The position numbers and the translations under genes are program-made. A stretch of DNA of 64,000 nt from NCBI RefSeq assembly GCF_003671935.1, contig NZ_CP032759.1:558001-622000 (forward strand), written 5' to 3'. Below are positions 39,408-51,388 of this stretch, in pieces. Origin of the DNA: Buchnera aphidicola (Rhopalosiphum maidis) (GTDB taxonomy: Bacteria > Pseudomonadota > Gammaproteobacteria > Enterobacterales > Enterobacteriaceae). Each line of letters starts with the position of its first letter. Position 1 is the stretch's first letter. The notes under the pieces were generated by a model. The model did not search any database, was not told the DNA's origin, and saw only the letters and a list, made by a program, of their open reading frames with translations.

Positions 39408-40654
39408 TTAATCTTCTATCTCTTTAATAGAGATAAATTCAGAAACAGTAATAAAAGAACCAAAGACTAAAATAATATCTTTTTTAGATATCACTTTTTT
39501 GATAGCTTTCCAACTATCATCAACACTATTAAAAAAAATGTATTCTGAACAGGTAATTTTTTTTTTAAACAGTTAATACTAGCACTACGATTTGTTTTTA
39601 AACATGAAGCATACCAATAGTGAATTTTTTTTTCTAATGTTCGAACAATTCCTGAAACGTCTTTATCTTTTAAAACACCAAAAATTGCATATATTTTGCC
39701 TTGTATATCTATTTCATCAATTTTTTCTGAAAGATATAAAGCAGCATTAACGTTATGAGCAACATCGAGAATAATGCGGGGGGAATTAAAAACTGTTTGA
39801 AATCTACCAGATAATTGAACTTTAGAAATAGTACTTCTTATTTTTTTTAAATTAACTTTTAATCCAGAATAAAATAAAGATGACAAAGCAATAGCTGTAT
39901 TAGGTAATGGTATTTGAGAAATAGGAAGATTATACAATTGAACATTTGAATGAATAAAATCCCATGAATCAATTTTTTTTTTTGTCCAAAACCAATCTAC
40001 ATCAACTTTTTTTAAAATTGTTTTTTTTTCTCTAGCTATTTGATCAACAGAACATGGAATGTTTTTTTCTCCAATAACTGCAATTTTTCCTTTTCTAAAA
40101 ATACCAGATTTTTCACGACCAATACTAAAACGATCTTTTCCTAAAAAGGAAGTATGATCAATTCCTATATTAGTGATAACAGATAAATCTGAATCTATAA
40201 TATTAGTAGCATCTAAACGCCCTCCTAAACCAACTTCCAATATTATAATATCTAGAGAATATTGACTAAATAAAAATAATGCTGAAAGTGTAATGAATTC
40301 GAAATAAGTCAAAGAAACATTACCTTTTTCAGAATCTATAATAAAAAAAGAAAAAATATGGTCTTTTTCACTAAGCTGCAGTCCATTAACTCTAATTCTT
40401 TCACAATAATTTATGAGATGTGGAGAAGTATATAATCCTACTTTATAACCTGAATCTAAAAGTAATTTTTCTAACATTGCACAGGTTGTTCCTTTTCCAT
40501 TAGTCCCCCCAATAGTAAAAAAAAAAGACTTTAAATTTAATAGACCTAATTTTTTTGCAATAAATTTTAATTCAAAAAGATTTTTTCTATCTTTTTTATC
40601 AAATTTTTCTAAATATTCAATCCACATAGAAAAAGTATATTTTTTTTTATACAT
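39408..40654 (-). CDS. folC: Dihydrofolate/folylpolyglutamate synthase, frame broken near the 3' end
   Basis: Adds glutamate to dihydropteroate and to folates. The frame from ATG 40654 runs 387 codons to 39491: ATP loop GGTNGKGTTCAML (about 47-59), LEVGLGGRLDATNI, and DVAHNVNAA in the C-terminal domain. The last dozen residues are foreign. One inserted base in a coding-strand A10 (plus T 39557-39566) or T8 (plus A 39531-39538) restores the family C-terminus (VDDSWKAIKK, DIILVFGSFITVSEF) and ends at 39408, 415 residues in total (E. coli 422). The A10 run is the likelier slip site because it is longer. Without rescue the protein lacks the last strand-helix unit. cvpA follows after 35 bp. Confidence 0.88.
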
Positions 40655-41270
40655 ATCTTTTACTTATTAAAAAATAAAAAAATTTTTATATATTTACTAA
40701 AAAATAGTAAGTAACATAAAAAAACTATATTTTTAACTACTATAAAAATAAATAAAATTTTATATTTTTTTAAAATTATTAATATTTTTTAAAGTTAAAA
40801 ATCAGATTTATGAAAAACGCAGTAATAGCGACTACTAATATGGCAGAAAGGGTTAAAAAAACTGAAACAGAAAAACTTTGTTATTGATTTTTTCAATCGT
40901 ATAAACATTAAAAAAAGTAATAACACTTATTAAATTATAGAAAAACTTTTTAAAAATTTTTTCTATAAATACATAGGTCTTAACCCTAAAGTAACAAAAA
41001 ATTTTAAAGAAAAAAATAATAAAAACATCGTTACTAGCACAAAAAAGAAAAAATATTGTTTAGTAAAAATAAAATGTTATTCAATTTCATAAGAACAAGA
41101 AAAATATAGAGGATGAATATTTTTTTATATTATTAAAAATATACGTACTAATCATTAATACAACTAAAACTAAGGAAAAATAAGAATGAGATAAAAAATC
41201 ATTAAAAATATTCTTATTATATTTTTTAATAGAACTGATTAGTTTAATATAAAAAAATTAAGTTTTTAAA
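40655..41270. other. 616-bp spacer folC/nuoN with an unexplained island
   Basis: Longest spacer apart from the thr leader. Most of it is nearly pure A/T, but 40803-40885 has clearly more G and C. On the plus strand short frames stand next to one another: a frame beginning with an ATG at 40810 (25 codons, ...NMAERVKKTETEKLCY), one reading RLLIWQKGLKKLKQKNF around 40829-40879, and a later one (YIGLNPKVTKNFKEKNN) to about 41090. On the minus strand the same island encodes a hydrophobic run (FLTLSAILVVAITAFFI). No frame is long enough to call. It could be a decayed gene; I do not recognise it. Confidence 0.45.
41179..41218 (-). terminator. Probable terminator of the nuo operon
   Basis: Perfect 9-bp inverted repeat AATAAGAAT (41179-41187) and ATTCTTATT (41210-41218), 22-base loop, 52 bp past the nuoN stop. 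On the minus strand the stem runs into TTTTTCC. Confidence 0.6.
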
Positions 41271-42731
41271 TTATTGCATGAATTTTATTAAATGTATCAA
41301 TGGAGTAGGATATATTCCTAATATCAATAACATTATTCCAGAAATAAATACTAAAAATCCAGAGGGGCTCCATAACCAAAAATAAGATTTTTTTGTATTC
41401 TCAAGAAATAAGTATTTTGATGGATTTAAATACATATTGATAATTAATCTTAAATAACCGTACATACCTAGTATTGTACCAATTAAAAATGAAAAACCAA
41501 TAGCCCATAAATGATGCTTTATAATAATAGAAAAAATAAAAAATTTTCCGAAAAATCCTAAAGTTATAGGGATCCCTCCTAAAGAAAGCAATACAATTGT
41601 AACTATGCTAGCTAAAAGAGGTTGTGACCAAAATAAACCTTTGTATAAATCAATTGAATCTATATCGTACTTATAAGAACTAGAAAATAAGTTAATAACA
41701 CCAAAATACACTATATTTGTTAATAAATAGTTAAATAAAAAAATACCACTTATCTGTAAAGAAAAAAAGTACTCGTTTTTTGAAACAAGAAATATTATTA
41801 GCAAATAACCTAATTGTGATATGGATGAATAACCAAAAAACCTTTTAATATTTGTTTGAAATATAGCCATTAAATTACCAAATAATATTGAAAAAAAACT
41901 AATCAATGACAATATTAAAAATATTATTTTATGATCAAAAACTGAAAAATATGAAAAAAAATAAAGTAAAACACTAAAAATTGCAATTTTTCCAGAAACA
42001 GAAAAAAAAGATAAAACAGATGAAGGAGTTCCTTGATATATATCAGCTGTCCATAAATGAAAAGGAACCATGGATAATTTAAAGAAAAAAGACATTAATA
42101 CCATAATTATACCAAATAAAATCATTATTTTTTCGCTATTTGATAAATCAGAAAATATTTGATATATAGATAAAAGACTAAGATTTCCAGAAATAGCATA
42201 TACCCATGAAATACCAAGCAATAAAAAAGAAGAAGAAACACCAGATAAAATAAGATATTTAAAAGATGCTTCTAAAGAATACTTTTGAGAGCTAGAATAA
42301 GCAATTAAACCAAATATTGGTAAAGACATTAATTCAATACTAATAAATAAAGATGACATATGATTAGAAACAGTTAAAAAAACAGCACCTAAAGTTGAAA
42401 GAAGCGTTAACAAATAAAATTCTTCTTTATTAAAAGCATATTTTAATAACCAAGGATAGGAAAAAACACAAGTTGCAATACTAGAAATTATAATCATACC
42501 TGCATATAAGATAGAACGTTTAGTAATATGAAATAAACTAGTTATATCAATAGGTACTATAGAAATCAAAAAATATAATGAAGCAAGAGTAACTATTAAA
42601 CTAATTATAGTAAAACAAGCAACAAAAAAATGATTTCGATTATAAGAAATAGATAAAATAACTATTACTACCGATAGTAGTAAAATTAAAAAAGGAAAAA
42701 GTGCTATTAATTCTTGTAGATTAATTATCAT
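41271..42731 (-). CDS. nuoN: NADH-quinone oxidoreductase subunit N
   Basis: Antiporter-like membrane subunit of complex I that takes part in proton pumping. 486 residues (E. coli 485), with about 14 hydrophobic segments. The conserved lysines of the proton path can be placed in FKLSMVPFHLWTADIYQG and in the segment around SGKIAIF. It is last in the operon, 31 bp after nuoM, and followed by a hairpin terminator. Frame and length are complete. Confidence 0.97.
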   Translation of the reverse strand: MIINLQELIALFPFLILLLSVVIVILSISYNRNHFFVACFTIISLIVTLASLYFLISIVPIDITSLFHITKRSILYAGMIIISSIATCVFSYPWLLKYAFNKEEFYLLTLLSTLGAVFLTVSNHMSSLFISIELMSLPIFGLIAYSSSQKYSLEASFKYLILSGVSSSFLLLGISWVYAISGNLSLLSIYQIFSDLSNSEKIMILFGIIMVLMSFFFKLSMVPFHLWTADIYQGTPSSVLSFFSVSGKIAIFSVLLYFFSYFSVFDHKIIFLILSLISFFSILFGNLMAIFQTNIKRFFGYSSISQLGYLLIIFLVSKNEYFFSLQISGIFLFNYLLTNIVYFGVINLFSSSYKYDIDSIDLYKGLFWSQPLLASIVTIVLLSLGGIPITLGFFGKFFIFSIIIKHHLWAIGFSFLIGTILGMYGYLRLIINMYLNPSKYLFLENTKKSYFWLWSPSGFLVFISGIMLLILGIYPTPLIHLIKFMQ

Positions 42732-42762
42732 TATTAATCATAACCTTATCTTTAAAATAGAA

Positions 42763-44268
42763 TTAGTACATTCTTTTTGAGAAGTTATATATAAAATGTA
42801 TAGATTCAAACGAAGTATTTAATATTTTTTGAGGGGTTAAACCTAAAAAAATTAATACAAAAATCAATACTATTGATATCCAAAATTCTTTTATATTCAA
42901 AAAAATTTTTGGAATATCTTTTTGAGAAACACCATAGTAAATTTTTCGAATCATATTTAAAGAATAAATAGATGAAAAAACAATACTTATTGCTGCAACT
43001 ATAGATATCAATGGACATTCTTTAAATATACCGAATAATATTAAAAATTCACCAATAAAATTCCCTGTTCCTGGAATACCTAAATTACATAATGCAAAAA
43101 ATAAAGAAAAACCTGGAATCCAATAAACATTTGTCCATAAACCCCCCATTTTACTTATATCTTGTGTTTTTAGATATTTATAAATTTGACCTGATAAAAT
43201 AAATAAGGCAGCAGTAGATATGCTATTAGATAAAATTTGAATAACTAAACCTTGCAAAGATATTTCGTTGCCACCATAAATAGCAATTAACATTAATCCC
43301 ATATGAGAAATAGATGAATAGGCGATCAAACGCTTAATATTAACTTGAGAAAAAGCAACCCAAGCTCCATAAAAAACACTAAAAAAACCTAAAAAAATTG
43401 CTATAGGTGCAAAATGCTCTGTTGCATGAGGAAAAAGCATTTTATTATAGCGTAAAAGACCGTATGGAGCAGTTTTTAATAAAGCACCAATTATATCTAC
43501 AGCACCACAATATGGAGATTTTTCATGAAAATCAGCCAACCATCCATGAAAAGGAACAATTGGCATTTTTATAATAAAAGCCAAAAAAAACCCTAACATA
43601 ATAATGTATTCTATACTTTTATCAACTGGTTTCATAATCAATAAATCATAATTAAAAGTTAAAATATTATTATTTTTATAATAAGTTAAAACTAATAATA
43701 AAATTGATGCTAACATTATTAAACCTGATATTTGAGTATATATAAAAAACTTATTAGCAACATTTATACAATTTTGCTTATCTTCTTTTTTTTGACCCCA
43801 TAATGAAATTAAAAAATACATTGGAATAAGTATAATTTCCCAAAAAAAGAAAAATAAAAATAAATCAAAAGCAATAAAAATACCAATCGTACCAGTTAAA
43901 ACAAGCATAATATTTAAATAAAAAAAACCTTCATTTTTTTTTATTTCATTCCAAGAACATAAAATAGCTATTATTCCTAAAAATGAAGTTAAAAAAAGCA
44001 TGATAATTGAAAAACCATCAACAGCAATATGAAATTTAATTCCAATGTTTGATATCCAAGGTAATATTAGTTCATAGCTTGCATGAGCATAACTTTTTAC
44101 TTGGTAAGTATGATAATCTTCAAAAAACCATATTTTCATAACAATTAATAACGTTAATGCTATTCCTGTTATAGCAATCCAACGAGGAATATTTCTCTGA
44201 AATCTAAAAGAAAAAAATGAAAAAACACCACTAAGAAATGGAATTATAACTAATAAAGAAAGAAACAT
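42763..44268 (-). CDS. nuoM: NADH-quinone oxidoreductase subunit M
   Basis: Antiporter-like membrane subunit of complex I. 501 residues (E. coli 509), about 14 hydrophobic segments. WEIILIPMYFLI carries the conserved glutamate of TM5, and IKMPIVPFHGWLADFHEKSPYCG the TM7/TM8 motif. It follows nuoL after 88 bp, the largest gap within the distal operon, and precedes nuoN by 31 bp. No damage seen. Confidence 0.97.
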   Translation of the reverse strand: MFLSLLVIIPFLSGVFSFFSFRFQRNIPRWIAITGIALTLLIVMKIWFFEDYHTYQVKSYAHASYELILPWISNIGIKFHIAVDGFSIIMLFLTSFLGIIAILCSWNEIKKNEGFFYLNIMLVLTGTIGIFIAFDLFLFFFFWEIILIPMYFLISLWGQKKEDKQNCINVANKFFIYTQISGLIMLASILLLVLTYYKNNNILTFNYDLLIMKPVDKSIEYIIMLGFFLAFIIKMPIVPFHGWLADFHEKSPYCGAVDIIGALLKTAPYGLLRYNKMLFPHATEHFAPIAIFLGFFSVFYGAWVAFSQVNIKRLIAYSSISHMGLMLIAIYGGNEISLQGLVIQILSNSISTAALFILSGQIYKYLKTQDISKMGGLWTNVYWIPGFSLFFALCNLGIPGTGNFIGEFLILFGIFKECPLISIVAAISIVFSSIYSLNMIRKIYYGVSQKDIPKIFLNIKEFWISIVLIFVLIFLGLTPQKILNTSFESIHFIYNFSKRMY

Positions 44269-44356
44269 CAGATGTATATTCCTATTATTTAGTATATCTA
44301 TATAATCAAAAAAAAAGATTTTTGAAATTTATAAAAAATTCGTTAAAAAAATATTT

Positions 44357-46204
44357 TTATAATAAAAAAGAACATAAAATTAAAATAAAAAATAAATTAA
44401 TACCAATTAACATGGTTAATATGTAGTATTTTACATTACCATTAGCACTTTTTAATAAAACTAAATTAGTTTTTCTAATAAATTTAACAAAAAAATTAGA
44501 AAAAAAGTCAAATGGTTCGTAAGATAAGATTCTAGATATTAATAAATAAGAATTAATAAATAAAATTTTATAAAAAAAGTCAAAAAACCATCCATTTAGT
44601 AAAAAATAGTGAATTAATCGAATTATTTTCCATTCTAGAAATTGAAAAAACCAATTTGGTTTTTTAAGAAAAATATAATAAGAAATAAATATACCTAAAA
44701 AAGATATAAAACTAGATATTATTTCGTATAAAAGTTTACCATTTTCTAAATGTTGAGAAATTGGAAAAACATAAATAAGTGGTAATCTCATTATGAGATA
44801 ACCAAATACAGTAGAAAGAAATAACAAAATTAATAATGGTACGTTATGTGCTAATCTCTTAGTAGAAAAAGAAAAAGAAATACTACTTCTATGAAAAATT
44901 ACAAAAATCATTCTAAATGTATAAATAGATGTCAAAAAAGAACAGAACAAACCAATTAAAAATAGATTCACATAACCATTTTGTAAAACACTGAATAAAA
45001 TGTTTCCCTTGCTGTAAAAACCAGCTGTAATTAAAGGAAAAGAAATCAAAGAGGCACCTCCGACTAAAAAAGAAGCATACAAAAGAGGACACTTTGAACT
45101 CACATTACTCATCTTAAATATATTTTTTTCATTATTACAGAATAAAATTAAAGAACCTGAAGATAAAAATAATAATGCTTTAAAAATAGCATGAACAATT
45201 AAATGAATAATTGCTGCAGTCCATGCTTTTACACCTAAAGCTAAAAACATATATCCTATTTGACTCATAGTAGAATATGCAAGAATACGTTTTATATCTT
45301 TTTGAACTAAAGCTGAAAAACTAGAAATAAATATTGTTATTATACCAATAAAACTTATAAGATATAATATTTTAGGAGTTAACAAAAACAAAAAATGTGT
45401 TCTTGCGATTAAATAGACACCAGCTGTTACCATAGTAGCAGCATGTATTAAGGCAGAAACAGGAGTAGGACCAACCATAGCGTCAGATAACCAAGTATGC
45501 AACGGCAACTGTGCTGATTTTCCAATTACCCCTATTAACAAACATAGTGTAAGAAAATTAAAATTAGAAAAATCTTCTATATTCAAAAATTTTGATAAAA
45601 ACTTAATTTCTTGAAAATTAAAAGTACCATATTTAGTATATATTAAAAAAAATGCAATTATTAAAAATACATCTGAAATTCTAGTTAAAATAAATGCTTT
45701 AAGAGCACAAGAATTATTATTAGAGGTCTTGTAATAAAAACCAATCAACAAATAAGAACATACACTTACAATTTCCCATCCTACATACATGAAAATAAAA
45801 TTATCTGCTAAAACTAATAATGACATCCCAGCTATAAATAAATTAGTATATGCAAAAAATCGAGAATAACCCTCTTTACCTTCCATATACCAAGTAGAAA
45901 AAATATGTATTAATAATCCTATTCCTAGGATCATAGTTAACATACTTAAAGATAATCCGTCTAAAATTAAACTAAAATCTATATTTAGTTCATTAATAGA
46001 AATCCAACTGCATAATTTTTGAGTAAAAATTTGATATGAACGATTTGCAAAATTCGTAATATAAAAACAAGTTGTCATAAATGAAAAAAATATTGAAGAT
46101 ATACCTATAATAGCTGTATTCTTTTCGGAAATAGATCCCTGTATAAGGGATAAAAACAAAAAACTTATTAATGGAAATAAAATTATCAAGAAAATAATAT
46201 TCAT
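44357..46204 (-). CDS. nuoL: NADH-quinone oxidoreductase subunit L
   Basis: Largest antiporter-like subunit of complex I, whose C-terminal lateral helix lies along subunits M and N. 615 residues (E. coli 613). [16 protein letters not shown] holds the TM5 glutamate; [31 protein letters not shown] the TM7/8 signature. The C-terminal hydrophobic anchor ([20 protein letters not shown]) is present. Its start overlaps the nuoK stop by four bases, indicating coupling. Confidence 0.97.
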   Translation of the reverse strand: MNIIFLIILFPLISFLFLSLIQGSISEKNTAIIGISSIFFSFMTTCFYITNFANRSYQIFTQKLCSWISINELNIDFSLILDGLSLSMLTMILGIGLLIHIFSTWYMEGKEGYSRFFAYTNLFIAGMSLLVLADNFIFMYVGWEIVSVCSYLLIGFYYKTSNNNSCALKAFILTRISDVFLIIAFFLIYTKYGTFNFQEIKFLSKFLNIEDFSNFNFLTLCLLIGVIGKSAQLPLHTWLSDAMVGPTPVSALIHAATMVTAGVYLIARTHFLFLLTPKILYLISFIGIITIFISSFSALVQKDIKRILAYSTMSQIGYMFLALGVKAWTAAIIHLIVHAIFKALLFLSSGSLILFCNNEKNIFKMSNVSSKCPLLYASFLVGGASLISFPLITAGFYSKGNILFSVLQNGYVNLFLIGLFCSFLTSIYTFRMIFVIFHRSSISFSFSTKRLAHNVPLLILLFLSTVFGYLIMRLPLIYVFPISQHLENGKLLYEIISSFISFLGIFISYYIFLKKPNWFFQFLEWKIIRLIHYFLLNGWFFDFFYKILFINSYLLISRILSYEPFDFFSNFFVKFIRKTNLVLLKSANGNVKYYILTMLIGINLFFILILCSFLL

Positions 46205-46503
46205 CCACTCATCTCGCTTAAAACGTTAATGTTTAGTGTTTTTTGACGTCTATAAAGCTTTAGTAATAACGCTAATGCTATACTGGCTTCAGATGCAGCT
46301 AACGTAATAGCAAGTATATACATTATTTGACCATCAGACTGTTTCCAATAACTTCCTACTACTACCAATGCTAATGCAACAGCATTCATCATTATTTCTA
46401 AACTAATTAACATAAACAGTACATTGCGACGAACTATAAGAGATGTCAAACCTAAAGTAAATAATATTAACGATAAAAATAAACCATGAAATAAAGAAAT
46501 CAT
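46201..46503 (-). CDS. nuoK: NADH-quinone oxidoreductase subunit K
   Basis: Small three-helix membrane subunit of complex I. 100 residues, the E. coli length. Two conserved membrane glutamates are present: E36 ([12 protein letters not shown]) and E72 (AASEASIAL). It overlaps nuoL by four bases and follows nuoJ after 42 bp. Confidence 0.97.
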   Translation of the reverse strand: MISLFHGLFLSLILFTLGLTSLIVRRNVLFMLISLEIMMNAVALALVVVGSYWKQSDGQIMYILAITLAASEASIALALLLKLYRRQKTLNINVLSEMSG

Positions 46504-46545
46504 AAAACATTATCCTTATAAGAATTAAAAATGACTATTTTTAAT

Positions 46546-47037
46546 TCATTTTTTTTCTTTTCCAACATGAAAAACAACAACTAAAGAAGATAATAAAAGT
46601 AAAGAAGAAAGTTCTACTAATAACAAATATGGACCAAATAAATTAATACCTACTTCTTTTGCATCAATTACAGTAAAATATATTTGTTTGTCTTTAACAA
46701 AAAAAACAACGTATGCCATCAATAAAAATAACATTAATGATAAACAGCCCGGAACTATCCAAAAGATAGGGCTTAAGTATTTTTTCTCTTGAAAATCATG
46801 CTTTTCACCAAGATTAAGCATCATAATTACAAAAACAAATAAAACAATAATTGCTCCAGCGTAAACAATAACCTCTAAAGCACCAGCAAAAAAAGCACCG
46901 AATATAAAAAAAATACTAGATATTGATAAAAGTGAAATTATTAAATATACTAAAGAATAAACCGCATTTTTTTGAATGATGACTAATAAAGTAGAAATAA
47001 CTGCTATCAAAGAACACATATAAAAAACAAATTCCAT
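46546..47037 (-). CDS. nuoJ: NADH-quinone oxidoreductase subunit J
   Basis: Five-helix membrane subunit of complex I whose TM3 undergoes the pi-bulge change in the coupling mechanism. 163 residues (E. coli 184), shorter at the C-terminus. EVIVYAGAIIVLFVFVIMML is the conserved TM3 region. It follows nuoI after 14 bp. Confidence 0.97.
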   Translation of the reverse strand: MEFVFYMCSLIAVISTLLVIIQKNAVYSLVYLIISLLSISSIFFIFGAFFAGALEVIVYAGAIIVLFVFVIMMLNLGEKHDFQEKKYLSPIFWIVPGCLSLMLFLLMAYVVFFVKDKQIYFTVIDAKEVGINLFGPYLLLVELSSLLLLSSLVVVFHVGKEKK

Positions 47038-47051
47038 TAAACTACTCCCAC

Positions 47052-47594
47052 TTATGGCAATAAATCTTTCACATTAACTGGTTTTAATTCACTTTCTAAT
47101 TCACCCGTTTTTTTATCTTTGATAACTACACCAGAAACACGATAAAAATTATAGTCTGGGTATTTTCCAGGACCTGAAATTAATAAATCTTCTTTTTCAT
47201 AAACTAAATTTTTTCTTTTAAAATCTGATAATTCAAAATCAGGCATTAGTTGAATAGCAGCTGTAGGGCATGCTTCTTCGCATAAACCACAAAAAATACA
47301 ACGAGAGAAATTAATTCTAAAAAATTCTGGATACCAACGACCACCTTCTTTTTCAGATTTTTGAAGAGAAATACAATCAACTGGACAAACTACAGCACAT
47401 AAATTACAAGCCACGCAACGTTCTTCTCCATTTATATTACGTGTTAAAATAACTCGACCTCGATATCGAGGAGATAAATATAATTTTTCTTCTGGATACA
47501 TTTTAGTTTCAGATTTAGAAAATATGTTTTTAAAAACTATCCACATACTTCTTATTTGCACTAAAAATCCAATAACAATTTCTTTTAAAGTCAT
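47052..47594 (-). CDS. nuoI: NADH-quinone oxidoreductase subunit I
   Basis: Peripheral-arm subunit carrying two [4Fe-4S] clusters (N6a and N6b). 180 residues, the E. coli length. Both ferredoxin motifs are complete: [15 protein letters not shown] and [15 protein letters not shown]. The N-terminal amphipathic helix that contacts the membrane arm precedes them. It is 21 bp after nuoH. Confidence 0.98.
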   Translation of the reverse strand: MTLKEIVIGFLVQIRSMWIVFKNIFSKSETKMYPEEKLYLSPRYRGRVILTRNINGEERCVACNLCAVVCPVDCISLQKSEKEGGRWYPEFFRINFSRCIFCGLCEEACPTAAIQLMPDFELSDFKRKNLVYEKEDLLISGPGKYPDYNFYRVSGVVIKDKKTGELESELKPVNVKDLLP

Positions 47595-47615
47595 ACGATG
47601 ATCTCTTAATACAAC

Positions 47616-48584
47616 TTATATTAATATGAAAAAAGCTGTTATAACTAAATTTAATAGTGTTAACGGTAAACAAATTTTCCATCCAAAGGACATTATCTGA
47701 TCGTACCTAGGTCTTGGTAAAGAAGCTCTGATTAAAATAAAAATTAAAATAAAAAAAACTGTTTTTAAAAGCAACCAAAAGAAACTAGGTCCCCAAAAAC
47801 CAAAATATCCCCCAAAAAATAATGTCGATGTTAATGCTGAAACTGTAATAATTGAAATATATTCACCAATAAAAAATAAACCAAACTTCATACCAGAATA
47901 CTCGATATGATAACCATCAGCCAACTCCTGTTCAGATTCAGGTTGATCAAAAGGATGTCTATGACACACAGCTATACCAGCTATAAAAAAAGACAAGAAA
48001 CCAAAAAATTGAGGTATAAAATTCCAAATTTCTTTTTGACTGTTAATAATATCTATTATTTTAAAAGATCCAGATCTAGCGACTACACCCATCAATGATA
48101 AACCTAAAAACACTTCATAACTCAAAGTTTGAGCAGAAGCACGAACAGCACCTAATAAAGCATATTTATTATTGCTTGACCAACCAGCAAATAATACTGC
48201 GTAAACTGATAAAGCAGCCATCATTAGAAAAAATAAAATTCCTATATTTAAATTAATTATCAAAAAATTCGGCGCAAGTGGAATTATTGGAATAACAAAT
48301 AATAAAGAAATAAAAGCTATAATTGGAGATAAAATAAAAATCACTTTTTTACTAAACAATGGAACCCAATCTTCTTTAAATAAAATTTTAATCATATCTG
48401 CACATAATTGTAAACTTCCAAACCAACCGACTCGATTAGGACCATGTCTATTTTGAAAAAATGCTAAAAATTTACGTTCAACAACACTTAAAATTGCTGA
48501 AAAAAATATAATAAAAATTACAATTAGTGTTATCTGTAAAATTTTAAATAGTATTTCATAAAAATTTATTCCTAAATTGCTCAT
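47616..48584 (-). CDS. nuoH: NADH-quinone oxidoreductase subunit H
   Basis: Eight-helix membrane subunit that forms the quinone chamber with B and D. 322 residues (E. coli 325). Conserved charged loops are intact: [41 protein letters not shown] with its glutamates, and [18 protein letters not shown]. Its ATG overlaps the end of nuoG by four bases. Confidence 0.98.
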   Translation of the reverse strand: MSNLGINFYEILFKILQITLIVIFIIFFSAILSVVERKFLAFFQNRHGPNRVGWFGSLQLCADMIKILFKEDWVPLFSKKVIFILSPIIAFISLLFVIPIIPLAPNFLIINLNIGILFFLMMAALSVYAVLFAGWSSNNKYALLGAVRASAQTLSYEVFLGLSLMGVVARSGSFKIIDIINSQKEIWNFIPQFFGFLSFFIAGIAVCHRHPFDQPESEQELADGYHIEYSGMKFGLFFIGEYISIITVSALTSTLFFGGYFGFWGPSFFWLLLKTVFFILIFILIRASLPRPRYDQIMSFGWKICLPLTLLNLVITAFFILI

Positions 48585-51313
48585 CTAATAAATTCCCGTA
48601 AACATTTAATTTTTTCACCAATAAGAGAAATAGGAAAGCCTTTTCTTCCTATAGGTAAACCTATTTGTTTTGGATTTAAATATTTAGATAATCGTATTGT
48701 TAAACGAAAATCTTGATTTAAACAATTAAACTCTACTATAGAATTTTTTTTAAAACCTAATTCCAATCCATCTAGTTCACTAATCAATACATATTCTAAA
48801 GGTATATTTTCTTTTATAATAGATGAATATTGAGTTAATTCTTCATTTCCGAAAATATGATAATATGGAATGATATACCAATATTTTTCTTTAAGAAAAC
48901 TATTGGAAGAAAAATTAAAATAAATATCTGAAACTTTTTTGTTATCTTTAAATACATGAATACCAGAATCACCTGATATTAATTTCTTTCCTACTTCTTT
49001 TTGAAATTTATTCCATGCTTGTGGTGAATTCCATCCAGGAAACCAAGCAAATGGAATATGTGATATAGATTCATTCGGTTGATTGTAACCTTCCATGGAA
49101 AATGAAAACATTGTATCAATATCTTTTTTTTGAGAAGGTTCATGTACATCAATATTTGCTCGTAAAGCTGTTCTACCACTTGAACGATGTGGAGAACGAG
49201 CTATCTTTTGACCATTTATACGAAAGAAAGAATTAGGGCCTTCTTTTTTTATTTTTCTAAAAATTGGATATTTATTGGAATATGCAGAAATGACATCATC
49301 TAAATTTAACCAAGATATTTCTTTTTTTTCAATTTTACTTTTAATAAAATGCAACCATTTCCAGCTTACATGAAGACAATTTTTTTTATTATAAAAAGTC
49401 GGGTCATATACTTGAAAAAAACTCTGTGCTCTACCTTCAAAATTTAATATCGTACCGGAACTTTCTGCAAAACTCAAAGCAGGCAAACTAAATCCAGCAT
49501 TGTTGTATGTTTTGGTATATAGATGATCTATAGCTATAATATTCTTATTTTTTTTGAAAAAAGTATCACAATCGTGTTTAGATATATAACGATATAAATC
49601 GTATTCCATAAAAATTATGGCATCTGCTTCTTTTTGTTTTAGTTTTTCTAATGCAGTTTCTATAGAAAAACCACCAATTAATCCTAATCCTAAAGTATTT
49701 GAAGAAGAAGTTAAAAAAGTCACACCAACGTGATTAATATTTTTTTGATGAATTGATATAGCTATGTTTATAGAAGCCTTAATAATAGACGTGCTAAAAG
49801 AATGAGAACCAGAAATAATTAATACTTTCTTTGAAAGCATTATTTTTTTTGCAATTAAAGATGCTTTTTTAATTAAATGAGAATTTAAAGATGAAATATC
49901 AGGTAAAGTGTTATCTAATTTATTGGCAATAGCACGTATAAATTTTACTTGTTGACTAACTGACGCAAAATAACACCAATCAGCAACATTATCTAATTTG
50001 CTTTCATGTGTGTTGGTAATATACAAAGAATTCTTACAACGTTCTGAAATTTGAGATAACGCAGAAGCATTCCATTCTGGAATTCCATTCAATTTAGCTA
50101 AATTTTTAGCTTTATTTTTCATAGCTTGACGTACTGCTAATGCAACACGAGGAGATGTTTGTGTTAAATCTTCGCCTAAAATTAAAATGGTATCATAACT
50201 TTCAATCTCTTTTAAAGATGGGATATACAATTGATTATTATTTAAAGTATTTAGAATTAATTTAACACAAGAATACTCTTTATTAGACATTCCATTAGAA
50301 AAATTTTCCCTACCAACTAATTCTTGTAAAGCAAAATTATTTTCTATGCTAGAACGAATAGAGCCAACGCCTATTATATTTTTATAACGTTGGAAAAAAT
50401 TCGCAGCAAATTCTATTGACTTGTTAAAACTTAATATTTTTGGATCATTTTCTATCGTAGATAAAATAGGATTTTTAGGTCTATTTTTTAAATAAGTATG
50501 AGAATATCCAAAACGTCCAAGATCACAAATTAAATAATGATTTATATTTTCATGATATCTATTTTCTATACGACGTACTTCACCATATCGTTCTCCGATA
50601 CTAATATTACAACCAACACTACAATTTTGGCAAATTCCTGGAGCATACTGCATATCCCATTTACGACTATATTTTTTAGAATGAGTTTTATCTGTAAACA
50701 CCCCAGTAGGACATATTTCTATCAAATTACCTGAATGTTCATTTTCTAATACACCATCTTCGATACGACCGAAATAAATATTATTATTGGTACCATAAAC
50801 ATCTAAATCAGTACCATCTGCATAATCTTTATAATATCTAACACAACGATAACATCCAATGCATCGATTCATTTCATGCTTGATAAATGACCCTAAATAT
50901 TGATTTTTATGCGTTCTTTTAGAAAATCTATAACTTCGAAAGTTATGACCGGTCATGACAGTCATATCCTGTAAATGACAATTTCCACCTTCTTCACATA
51001 CTGGACAATCATGAGGATGATTTGTTAATAAAAGTTCTATGATGCTACTTCTAAATTTTTTAGATATATCATCATTAATAGAAATAATAGTCCCATCAAC
51101 TACAGGTGTCATACAAGACATAATCAACTTTCCTTGATTATCTGAAGAACTATTATATTGTGTAACGGCACATTGTCGACATGCTCCTAAACTTCCTAAT
51201 ACAGGATGCCAACAAAAATAAGGGATATTCAAACCAGATGATAAACATCCTTGTAATAAGTTATCTGATTCACTCATACAATATATTTTTCCATCTATAT
51301 AAATTCTAGCCAT
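48581..51313 (-). CDS. nuoG: NADH-quinone oxidoreductase subunit G
   Basis: Largest peripheral subunit, holding the electron path between F and I. 910 residues (E. coli 908). Order: [2Fe-2S] domain with [16 protein letters not shown] (about 33-48), the histidine-ligated [4Fe-4S] ([12 protein letters not shown]), a ferredoxin-type pair of motifs ([10 protein letters not shown]) for N4/N5, then [11 protein letters not shown] with a later CDLGRFGY, the ligands of the extra N7 cluster found in some bacteria. The molybdopterin-like C-terminal domain is present but degenerate in function. It is followed by nuoH with a four-base overlap and preceded by nuoF after 75 bp. Confidence 0.97.
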   Translation of the reverse strand: MARIYIDGKIYCMSESDNLLQGCLSSGLNIPYFCWHPVLGSLGACRQCAVTQYNSSSDNQGKLIMSCMTPVVDGTIISINDDISKKFRSSIIELLLTNHPHDCPVCEEGGNCHLQDMTVMTGHNFRSYRFSKRTHKNQYLGSFIKHEMNRCIGCYRCVRYYKDYADGTDLDVYGTNNNIYFGRIEDGVLENEHSGNLIEICPTGVFTDKTHSKKYSRKWDMQYAPGICQNCSVGCNISIGERYGEVRRIENRYHENINHYLICDLGRFGYSHTYLKNRPKNPILSTIENDPKILSFNKSIEFAANFFQRYKNIIGVGSIRSSIENNFALQELVGRENFSNGMSNKEYSCVKLILNTLNNNQLYIPSLKEIESYDTILILGEDLTQTSPRVALAVRQAMKNKAKNLAKLNGIPEWNASALSQISERCKNSLYITNTHESKLDNVADWCYFASVSQQVKFIRAIANKLDNTLPDISSLNSHLIKKASLIAKKIMLSKKVLIISGSHSFSTSIIKASINIAISIHQKNINHVGVTFLTSSSNTLGLGLIGGFSIETALEKLKQKEADAIIFMEYDLYRYISKHDCDTFFKKNKNIIAIDHLYTKTYNNAGFSLPALSFAESSGTILNFEGRAQSFFQVYDPTFYNKKNCLHVSWKWLHFIKSKIEKKEISWLNLDDVISAYSNKYPIFRKIKKEGPNSFFRINGQKIARSPHRSSGRTALRANIDVHEPSQKKDIDTMFSFSMEGYNQPNESISHIPFAWFPGWNSPQAWNKFQKEVGKKLISGDSGIHVFKDNKKVSDIYFNFSSNSFLKEKYWYIIPYYHIFGNEELTQYSSIIKENIPLEYVLISELDGLELGFKKNSIVEFNCLNQDFRLTIRLSKYLNPKQIGLPIGRKGFPISLIGEKIKCLREFIR

Positions 51314-51388
51314 AATAGAAGAGTTCCAAAAAAACTTTTATTTTCATAAAAATATCTTTATTAATAGAAATTATTTATATAAAAAAAA

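Noticed and set aside
40937..40966. A/T-only inverted repeat in the folC/nuoN spacer as a terminator
   Set aside because: Such A-run/T-run symmetry is expected often by chance in this DNA, and it lacks G-C pairs and a suitable position.
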